Shown one piece after another: positions 35,391-64,000 of a stretch of 64,000 nucleotides of DNA. Source of the stretch: Cyprinodon diabolis (lineage: Eukaryota > Chordata > Actinopteri > Cyprinodontiformes > Cyprinodontidae); NCBI GenBank assembly GCA_030533445.1, contig CM060081.1, positions 14,701,655 through 14,765,654 of the forward strand, written 5' to 3'. The notes under the pieces are model-generated. The model did not search any database. It was not told the DNA's origin and was given only the letters and a program-made list of their open reading frames with translations. The stretch's first letter is position 1. Each line of letters opens with the position of its first letter. The position numbers and the translations under genes were made by a program.

Positions 35391-36103
35391 TAGGGATGCA
35401 CGATATTGGGATTTTGGCCGATATCCGATATGCCGATATTTTAAAACTCATGTAGCCGATAACCGATACAGATGTTAAAGCTGGACATTAAATAAGTAGT
35501 TATTGAAAATAGCAGTTTTGTTATCCATTTCTGACACTTTGAAAAATAATATACTCTAATATATTTTCATATGCTGATATCAAATAGATTTTTAAAAACG
35601 CGGTATCGATCTATTTTACTTTCAAAATCTCGTGAAATTTCATCGTTCTGTTACAAACTCTCGTGATATTTTGCAAATTCTTGTGAGATTTTGTTAGTAA
35701 AATAGATCGATACCGCGTCAATATATCAACATATAAAAATATGGCAAAATTTTGTGAATTCTCGGGGGATTTCGTAGCATAACAATGACATATAACAATA
35801 TTTCATTAGTAAAAGAGATTGATATGGTGTTTTTAAATGGCAATATATCAGCATATGAAGATATTGTGATATTTTAATGTATCAATATTTTTTCCCTCGT
35901 CTTTAGAAGTTTTTAAGTCTGTAAAAAATAAGTTTTTGAGGAAGAAGACGTAGTATTTATTTATTTATGTTTTAGACTTTAGAAACTCAGAAGCTGATCA
36001 AATATCGGGTTAAATATCGGTGGTGTGGCCGATGTCCGATATTCAGTTTTAAGGCCGATACAGGCCGATACTGATAGGGGGCCGATTATATCGTGCATCC
36101 CTA
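35391..36103. mobile_element. nonautonomous hAT, tagggatgcacgata family
   Basis: Ends tagggatgcacgata and tatcgtgcatcccta are perfect inverts, with exact 8-bp duplication AAAATTAT at 35383-35390 and 36104-36111. Subterminal ccgatat repeats fill both ends. An inner inverted pair (cgcggtatcgatctatttta near 35599 and its reverse complement near 35699) forms a second-level hairpin. No coding sequence. sfmbt1 intron 1. Confidence 0.93.
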
Positions 36104-36285
36104 AAAATTATCCTCTTTTTATTTTTATTTTATTAAAAGTTGGCTTGTCAAATTTTACTAATATTGTCAATGGAAAGCTCCAAATCACTACCACCCTAAT
36201 CTCTAGCTTCTCTGTAAGATTCAGGTCTGATCTCTGGCTGCTCCCTGGGAATATAACAAGTTAGAAGAAGCTTGCTGTTAGAATC

Positions 36286-36620
36286 AGGGGTGTCCCAATA
36301 CAAAGTATTCTTGTTCAATACGATACCCATATAGAAGCTTTGAGTATTGGCTAATACCAATATTAACCCAATAGGATATCAGCATGATCATACATATTTT
36401 AACACATCATCCAGTGTGAATTGTAAAAAAGGCTTGATGGAGTGATAGGACTCAAATAAAGAATAAAGTCAACAACAATAGACCCTAAAACTTTAAAGAG
36501 AGGTGGATAGGAGTGGAGTGTTTCTGTCATCACGCTCATATCAGAGATCAGTCTGATGTACTCCGACGCTCATTTTCTGCCTGATTTTATATATTACTGA
36601 CTGATTTCCAATATAAAACT
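36286..36620. mobile_element. truncated hAT-like repeat
   Basis: Begins caggggtgtcccaatacaaa, followed by ttcaatacgatac and ggctaatacc, typical of hAT elements with a caggggtgtccc end. No matching right end is found, so the boundary is a guess. Confidence 0.4.
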
Positions 36621-37406
36621 GGAGCGGAACATTTCTAGTTCAAATGCAAAAAATCATTTTGAAGCTAAGTCTTTCTTTAATGATCTTAGGATGAACTGTG
36701 GTTCTGGAGAAAGTGCAGAGATCCACAGCTTAGATGGGTGATTCTTTTAGCAGGGAAAATATGTTGGTCAGAGTCTATGGGAAGATGGATGAAGCTAATT
36801 GCAGGATAATAATGGAAGTAAACTTGTTAGAGATTGCAAAAGACTTGAGACTAAATGGAAAAGTTTTATTTTGTTTGTTATTTGTTTTTTTTAGCAGGTT
36901 GACAGTCTTAGAAATAAACCCTAAAAGAAAGGCAAATAACTGCACCAAAATGGGCTTCTGCTAAATGCTAACGCAGGGGGCTTAATACAAATGCACGCCA
37001 CACTTTTCAGATTATCTTGCCAAAAATTCTGTAAACCATGTATGCTTTTCTTTCCATGTCACAACAGTAATCTACTTTCTTGGTCTATTATCTAATTCTG
37101 TTATTCATACTTTATGCAATATTCTGTATGGCTTATTGCATCCAACTGATCACTGTTAAAAGAGATTTGTTGCACTTTTTGTTTGCAGCTTATCTATCTG
37201 AGAAGGGAAAGTGCATCTCGATATCATATTGTTGAAAAATTACTTCAGATATCTTCTTGTTCAGCAGTACACAGAGTGACACTGTGCAGAAGAGAACATT
37301 GAAAAGGCTTAATATCTATCCTTCTCTTTATCAAAAGTTTGGAGCCATTTTGAGTCATTCCCTCACTGTTGCCGGCAAACATCTCTTCTGCACTGATCCT
37401 TCTCAG

Positions 37407-57732
<20,326 letters not shown>

Positions 57733-58935
57733 TCGACGGGGAAAGTTAACAGGACACGGCTGCTTCCTGTTAAGCGATTTAATCCTGTAAAAATGTGGAC
57801 GTTTTATTTAAATTAGAATTTTTAAATTTTACTTTTGTCTGTTTTTGCTTTTGTTTTTTGTTTTTTTTTTACACTGGAAATCATTTTCCTTTTTTGTATG
57901 AATTGCATCCTTTTAAATGAGCTCAAATCTAAGAAGTCATAAATTATTATTTTCGCTTACATAGGGCCACAAAGACATGAAATAACCAATCATTTCACTC
58001 CATAAAGTATCAGATGTGAAGCAAATTACTGACAAAAAGATATGAATTGAATATGTGTAAAATGCATCAGATCATATCTTTTTTTATGGAAAATTACACT
58101 AATTTCAAGGACCCTCTGTTTGAATTTCATCTCCTTGATATTTTTTTCCCCCTTATACTGTCAAGTAGCCTCTACAAAGATAATCAATATTCTTTACTCT
58201 TTCAACAAGCTTGAGTGTGACTCAAAAGACTACAGGTGGAGCAGTTAAGGAAAAAAATGCATTGAAATCTTTGTGGTGTAATTAATCAATGCAACAGTTG
58301 TTTGGGTTTAGATTTGTCAAAATTTAGGCACAATGTTGTTTAAATTACATTTAGGAGGAAAATTATCTGTTATTTTTTTTTATAATAAAAGATAAAAATG
58401 TCAAGTTTTGTTCCTATGAAAAAAAATAGATTTGTTATTACTATAACTTTGCTCCAAAGATTCTGTATTGCAAGCACAAGTAAAACAAAGCACTGAATGC
58501 TGATATACCCAAGTGCATGTTTGTACAGTGTACATACTCAAATCTTTTAGTAAAACAGGGTTATTTGGACAAAAAAACTGCCTAAGCAATGTGTAAATGT
58601 CCAAAATATACAGAACAATTTGCACAGAATAGACTTTAACCTTTATGTAAGGGAAGCATAATTTTGTTTTGAAAATAGATACAATTCGCAGCATCAGCAG
58701 AATAGTTTTTAGCAAGCAATTGGCAGCTCTAAAATGAGAAGTTCATTAGCAAACGCTTCTGTAAGTTGCTATTTCAAGTACCGTAGTTTAAATTGCTATG
58801 TGCTTCATTTTGTGTGTGAGAATCCTCAATAGTTTAGTTTGCTTGTAGGTTCCTGTTTTTTTTTTTTTTTTTTATAAAAACAGAACAAACGTATGTGTCG
58901 TGTAAAACTGCAATAAAGATCGATGAGCCCGGGTA
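57733..58935 (+). other. sfmbt1: sfmbt1 3' untranslated region
   Basis: The terminal exon continues about 1.2 kb to the AATAAA at 58912. It is AT-rich, with T-runs at 57859-57870, 58373-58381 and 58858-58873. The end is estimated from the poly(A) signal. Confidence 0.7.
58912..58917 (+). terminator. sfmbt1: sfmbt1 poly(A) signal AATAAA
   Basis: AATAAA is followed about 20 bases later by GT-rich sequence (tagtctgtggtgcgtcc), a typical downstream element. Confidence 0.75.
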
Positions 58936-59653
58936 GTCTGTGGTGCGTCCTTTCAGTCCTTTACTGTTTGTTGTTTTTTTTTTGCTTGCCTTTTTTTTTT
59001 TTAGATAAATAAAGGTGCATTCTGCTGCAAAGGTCCTCCTTCTATATAGGACTACTGACTTTTAAGTGGTAGGAATGAGTTTGTGTGACAGATGCTACTT
59101 TTAATTTACTTCTTGAGTTTGAATGATCGGCTGTTTTTGGCTTTTCACTTCTCATTTCTGATGTAATCTACATTATCTATCCAACACTTAAAGTTACCAT
59201 CTGTGCAACTAATCTCATACAATTAGTTTCCATTTCAAAAGTATTCTAGTAAAAATGTTTTCATAATTTTTTTCATTGATCCCATTAAACTCTTTTGTCT
59301 TACCGTGAGCCAGATATCCTAAAGTAGCGTTATCTGTTCAAACATAAGATAAACCATGTAGGAATTACCTTTTAACATACTTCTATCACGCAATTAGATT
59401 TTTATTATTTTAAAGTTTTAATTATTTGATAAAATATGTCCTATTCTAAAAAGAATTTTACATTTATATAATTGATCATCTATTACTTTCTGTTTATTTT
59501 TACTCATATGTATGATTATTTGTTTCAGTATTTATTAAACTTAGAAGCACTATGTGTCATCTTCCTTCAAGCTCTGCTAAAAAAGTCTCCAACCTAACCT
59601 ATTTGTTGGATAAAGGGATGGGCGAAGCACCGAAATAACCGACAGCCATCCCA

Positions 59654-59679
59654 ACCTACATTTCCCAACATGCAGCGCG
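59654..59679 (+). promoter_or_regulatory. stimate: ZNF143-like promoter site
   Basis: The text reads acctacatttcccaacatgc then agcgcg, close to the long ZNF143/THAP11-type motif (ACTACAATTCCCA.CATGC..CGCG) found in core promoters. It lies about 200 bases before the stimate first donor. Confidence 0.65.
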
Positions 59680-59694
59680 TTCGCCTACGTTCAG

Positions 59695-59704
59695 GTCACG
59701 TGAC
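59695..59704 (+). promoter_or_regulatory. stimate: palindromic GTCACGTGAC E-box
   Basis: GTCACGTGAC is a perfect 10-bp palindrome that matches the USF and TFEB/TFE3 (CLEAR-type) consensus. It sits 16 bases after the ZNF143-like site, in CpG-containing promoter sequence. Confidence 0.65.
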
Positions 59705-59719
59705 GCCGCCTGTCAACAG

Positions 59720-59857
59720 GAGTGGGAACTGCTAGGGAAGCAGCTAGCTATTATTTCCCTTTAAAAAAAAAACAAAAAACAAACCAACAAAAAAAACATC
59801 GTATTTTCATAGACTTCTCTGGGCGTCATGAGAGACTGGACGTGTTCCGACTTTCAG
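59720..59857 (+). other. stimate: stimate 5' non-coding exon
   Basis: The exon ends at 59857 with donor TCAG/gtaaga. The transcription start is not fixed; it should lie shortly after the E-box. Its ATG frames do not connect to the coding exon in an obvious way, so it is treated as untranslated. Confidence 0.5.
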
Positions 59858-60347
59858 GTAAGAGAAAAATTTTGCTTGCCAACATTTTAGCTCAATGTAA
59901 AGGAATAATGTGCTTAAGCTAACCCTGTGCTAGCAGTAGCCGTGGCGTTTAACCCAGAACGTGGATTTTTTTTCACATTATTGTTTTGTGACCTATACTT
60001 TAACAAAGGATAATAGAGCTATAACGTCGGTTGTTGTGTGTTGTGCTATCTACATAGGATGCATTTAGCATCAGTGTCCCGTTTTTTTATGTAAACACTA
60101 AGGTTGAGGTTAGAGAAGAGGTCCTGTACTGCACAGACCTCAACAATCTATGTTTTTATTTATTTTACAACTCGTTTAGACAACTTTTCTTCTCATATGA
60201 ATGAGCAGCTGTGACCAAGCGGATGCATGAAGCAGGAGAATGAGCGACAGACGATGCTACCATATGTCCCCGATGCCCAGCTTGACATATACACCGGCTG
60301 ACTAACTGCTATCTGAGGGAGACCCGCTTGGTTTACTAGAGAGGACC

Positions 60348-60543
60348 ATGGCTGCTGTAAGTGGTGGAAACACGCTCGGAGGGGCGGCTGTAGCCGGGGT
60401 TTCTGCGGCCAACACCTCGGCGACATCCTCCAGCCCTCCGCCGGGGACCGATACCCGGGGCTGCGAGAACGGCGCCCTGATGGACTCCTTTGGGATTTTC
60501 CTCCAGGGCCTCCTGGCGGTGATGGCTTTCAGCACCCTCATGT
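60348..60543 (+). CDS. stimate: STIMATE (TMEM110), first coding exon, partial gene
   Basis: STIMATE is a multi-pass ER membrane protein at ER-plasma membrane junctions that promotes STIM1 activation and store-operated calcium entry. The exon encodes 65 residues: a low-complexity Gly/Ala/Ser/Pro leader of about 42 residues, then [20 protein letters not shown] and MAFSTLM, matching human [18 protein letters not shown] and entering the first membrane segment. ATG 60348 (gaccATGG) is in good context; short upstream ORFs precede it (for example at 60196). The donor ATGT/gtaagt is phase 1, consistent with the human LKR continuation. The exon's acceptor is around 60213-60226. Remaining exons lie past the window end. 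The leader is longer than and unlike the human one. Confidence 0.9.
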
Positions 60544-63500
60544 GTAAGTATGGTCCCAAAAGCTGCTACGTGTCAGATATCTGACACTGCTGATGGAAGC
60601 CGCCTTCATCCAATAACCTCACTACATTAATCCAATGCTGTATTGATCTCTGTTAGGTCCAGGAAGTGAGGCCCTAGATAAGTGCAGCACAGATGAGACA
60701 CTGAGACTGCTTGTCTTTTATGTTCTGTCTTTACTTATTTGTGCAAAGAATACTTCAAATTTCCTGCTGTTGAATGCCTTTTTAAAGTTTTTTTTTTATT
60801 TGTTTGATTTTAGTTTTGTCATATACGCTTTCTAAATTGAATACATTTCTAAAGAGGATCAAACAACCCAGGGAAGAGTCTTAGACAAGCGTCTAAGAAT
60901 AACATTATAGTGAAGAGTTAAATAGTAAGCAAAATTGGAAAATTGGAGCTTGCTAAATTATTTCTCTTGAAATTATGCACATGAGCCTTCCTGTTGTAAC
61001 TACAATTATGAGAAAATGGATTATTAAAGCAAAGAGATGTATTTTGTCCTAATTATAAAGTGCTTTACAAAAATATAACACCTGACGCTGCATGTTGTAG
61101 TGATGGAGGACTCTGGCTCTTCTTGCTTTTAAAACCTGTTTTTTTTTTTTTTTCTTGATAGGAAAGCCAACTTCTCTGCTCTAAAGTAGCCCTTCAGTTT
61201 TTGCAGTTGAGTTGATTTTATATAATAATTTAACCTAAAGTAATGTAGAAATATGAAGATGCAGTGAGGCAAAGCAATCAGGCAACAGAAACCATACAGC
61301 ATACCCCAGCTTTTAAAAATGTCATCCGCTTCTTCGCATAGATGACACTACAGATCTTGACCGTTGACACAGCTCCATGGAAAATAATGGAGGGATAAAC
61401 AAAAAATGCACTCTTGCTTTTTGCTTCTAATGCTTTATCTGTCACAGCTGACACATTGGCAACATTTTTTTTACAAGATTGCTGTACACTTCCTTTTTTT
61501 TTAACAATGACTTTCCATTTCCAACCCTTCTATAAAGGTTAGATTTCTACATTGCATAATAGTTTTTATATTGATAAATTCTTCGGACACTCACCTCTGT
61601 TGTTTCTTTAGATTATGCCAACTTACATTAACTTGTTTAGTGTGAAAACAATGACAAAACTGATACCTGAGGTACCAGAGAGGCTATTTGAGGATTAAAA
61701 ATTATATTTCTTAGCACGGATTTCGAGTATTTTCCCCAGAACCCCTGGAACAAGCATGAATCCATGTAAACTGCTGTTAATGCAGACAGGGCCGGGTTGA
61801 CTTCAGCATTCATTGTAAGTGGCTTTTTTACATCAGGACTGTAGCAGCACTGTGGTCGGTGTGCGCTTGGGATAAGCCAAGGAACTGTATTGTATACTGG
61901 AAAAACTAAGTACTTGATATTAGGGCTGAACGATTTTGCGAAAAATCTAAATTGCTATTATATTTAACCAGTATTGCAATTGGGATTTTATTTAGATTTT
62001 TCTTTTGCACTAACCGGAAGTTTGTAAATGTTTCATCCCAGGCAAGTCGGTTTTTTAAAGCTTGACTAGAGTCCATTGTGGCAGGACTTTACTGTTACCT
62101 TAGTGCAAAAAAAGTCTTTACTTCTACCTCCATGCATGGATCTTTGTGCTAGCTACAACTGTCTTTACCTTTATGTGTGGTGACAAACCCTCTTCAAGTG
62201 TTTCACTGCCACTTAAAGGGCTGGAGTGAAAACTTTGGTGTCGTACTCTTGTTAAATATAGTGTGAATAAAAATTTGGTGCATCTGTGATTTGAAAATTG
62301 CGTTTTGTTAAATTGCGATTATATTGCAAACTTCCGCTGTGATGAATATATTGAGATAAATTTCTGGCATCCCCAAAGTGCGTTTCCATTCCTGTGTTTC
62401 ACTGTTGGCATATTGTTGTTGGAAAAAAGCTGATTGTTCTCAGGTTTAAACGGGGTTTTTGGCCAGTGGGAAAAGTGTTGTTAGTTAAAAAAAACAATTA
62501 TTAACCAGCTCTATTGGTGGCTCTATCTAGGAAAGTGTTACCTTGCCGCTATACTGACAGTCTGTTGCATCCCATCCCAGCCCTGTGCAGGGACACAATA
62601 TATTCCCTGTGTTTCTTAAGCAGGTGTTTTTATGAAAGTAGCAGGTAAATATTAATTTGAAGATACGTTTGACTTTCAGATCAGAACAACTGGAGCAAAA
62701 AAAACAACAACAAAAAACAGCAGAGGGCCCAGAATAAAGCTTGACAAAGGATGAAAACTTTGAAATGAAAGTTTATCAACTACTCCAACTTCATTAATGA
62801 AAATGAGAAGTGGTGAGCTATTTATTTATTTTATTGTCTGTTTGTGCACAAGGCAGATATTTAGGTAAAGAGAGAAGTCAAGAGTCGACAGCGTACTTTG
62901 CAGGGTGTGTTTGGTCTAAAGTCAGGATTGAGATCATCAACCGAGGTCGTTTGCAGTTTGAATGTCCCCATCCAAAAAGTGCCATGATCTGTTGTAATTT
63001 ATTGAACACAACAGCTCTTTACAGCAGTTTGTGGTCACAATCTTTCTACTGTTTGGTGTTTCTAATGAGAGGGAGAAAAAAAAAAAGCTGCAAACAAGTG
63101 ACTATTGTGAAGAGAGGGAGGAGCTTGATTTGGTAGATGTGTCGTTGCTGTTAGTTCTGTTTGCATAGCTCACTTGTGGCTTCTGTAAACCCTTATCTTT
63201 TTATTGCTCCACTACTGGCTGCTGTTGGGTCTTAAGAAGGTTCTAGATAGAGCTGAAAAATGGAAAAAGAAGAAATGGGAACTAAAGACCAAAGGTTGTG
63301 GGCAGGAAGTTTTTTGAAAACAACAAATTACGTCAAATAGGCTGTTCATCAGCTGATTTAAAGTTAAAAAAACTCAAACTGAAATGAAAGTGTGAAAAAA
63401 TAACCTGGTTATGATTAGCTCCACCCTTATTGTTGAAAACGTCTTAAATTGATTTTGGCATGCTTGATGTGTTTCTATAAGCGAATGACGGCTTCACGAA

Positions 63501-63572
63501 GAGCATCCACTGCTTGGAGATGATGTCCATTTTTGTAAACGCCTCTTCCCATCCACCCACAAATTTTCTCAA
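60544..63572. other. stimate intron 1
   Basis: No further stimate exon is seen. The segment 61923-62370 starts tagggctgaacgattttgcg and has later attgcgatt blocks, consistent with a truncated hAT MITE without a right end. The rest is AT-rich, with runs of T near 61138-61153. Confidence 0.5.
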
Positions 63573-64000
63573 TTAAAGCTACAGTGTGTAACTTTTAGCG
63601 ACATCTAGCGGTCAGACTGCAGCAACATGAACTTCTCCCCCCCACCACTTCTCCCCCCCAACAGTATGGCGAGCGTTACGGGACAAAATGTCTTCCACGA
63701 CGTCCGCATCACCTACCTTCTCAAGTGATGAGGTTTGTTTACATAGATAATTTTACAGATAGTATTTCATTAGTCTGTGTAGGGTATAGATTTCATGTAG
63801 ACTTAAGATAATAAATATACCCGTTATTTTTTCGTTGTGACGTTTTGGCGATCTCGCAATCGCTAGTTTGTTGGCTCTGCGCTGCCGTAGCGCAAAGATG
63901 TCTGCCTCCATGGCTGCGAGACCCGCTCCTATGTAATTATAAATAACGAATTCTAAGGCAACGCAAATATTAAGGTTAAGAGGCTGAGCTCGTAGATGAT
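63573..64000. mobile_element. TTAA-ended nonautonomous element, cut by window end
   Basis: Starts ttaaagctacagtgtgtaac and then tagcgacatctagcggtcag. The stretch 63836-64000 matches 44347-44511 almost perfectly. A TTAA at the end would suit a piggyBac- or Kolobok-type element, but the right end is not in the window. Confidence 0.7.

Overview
The window is vertebrate nuclear DNA, almost certainly from a teleost fish. It is AT-rich, with short GT-AG-bounded exons separated by long introns full of Tc1/mariner and hAT-type DNA transposons, pogo/Tigger and LINE remnants, and (TA)n microsatellites. I could not identify the species. No bacterial-style genes, CRISPR arrays, rRNA or tRNA genes were seen.

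Three protein-coding genes lie in the same (+) orientation. (1) prkcd, novel protein kinase C delta: start codon at 10465, stop at 20461, 17 coding exons, 684 codons, poly(A) signal at 21408. Its upstream non-coding exon(s) were not found. (2) sfmbt1, Scm-like protein with four MBT repeats: start codon at 37439, stop at 57732, 20 coding exons, 867 codons (human protein about 866), poly(A) signal at 58912. It has a GC-rich first exon ending at 27638 and a possible second promoter/exon ending at 25744 that would extend the N-terminus in frame. (3) stimate (tmem110): first coding exon at 60348-60543, with a 5' non-coding exon ending at 59857 and a promoter carrying ZNF143-like and CACGTG motifs. 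The rest of this gene lies beyond the window. The neighbourhood matches human 3p21.1 (PRKCD-RFT1-SFMBT1-STIMATE), but rft1 is not seen between prkcd and sfmbt1, and prkcd points the other way relative to sfmbt1.

Layout: 1-10442, 5' flank or 5' introns of prkcd, with a hAT MITE, a second MITE and a complete Tc1 element; 10443-21435, prkcd with a nonautonomous hAT carrying a BED finger, two short hAT MITEs and a Tc1 relic; 21436-25600, intergenic with a LINE fragment and long TA arrays; 25600-58935, sfmbt1, whose introns hold most of the repeats; 58936-64000, the stimate promoter, first exon and start of intron 1.

Functionally the three genes are a conserved neighbourhood rather than a pathway: a DAG-regulated kinase, a chromatin reader/repressor and an ER membrane regulator of STIM-ORAI calcium entry. 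The most notable points are a Tc1 element with matching 202-bp inverted repeats and an open transposase frame, a second intact Tc1 (Passport-like) inside sfmbt1, two near-identical BED-finger hAT derivatives in different genes, in-frame alternative splice sites in both main genes, the possible upstream sfmbt1 start, and the stimate promoter motifs.
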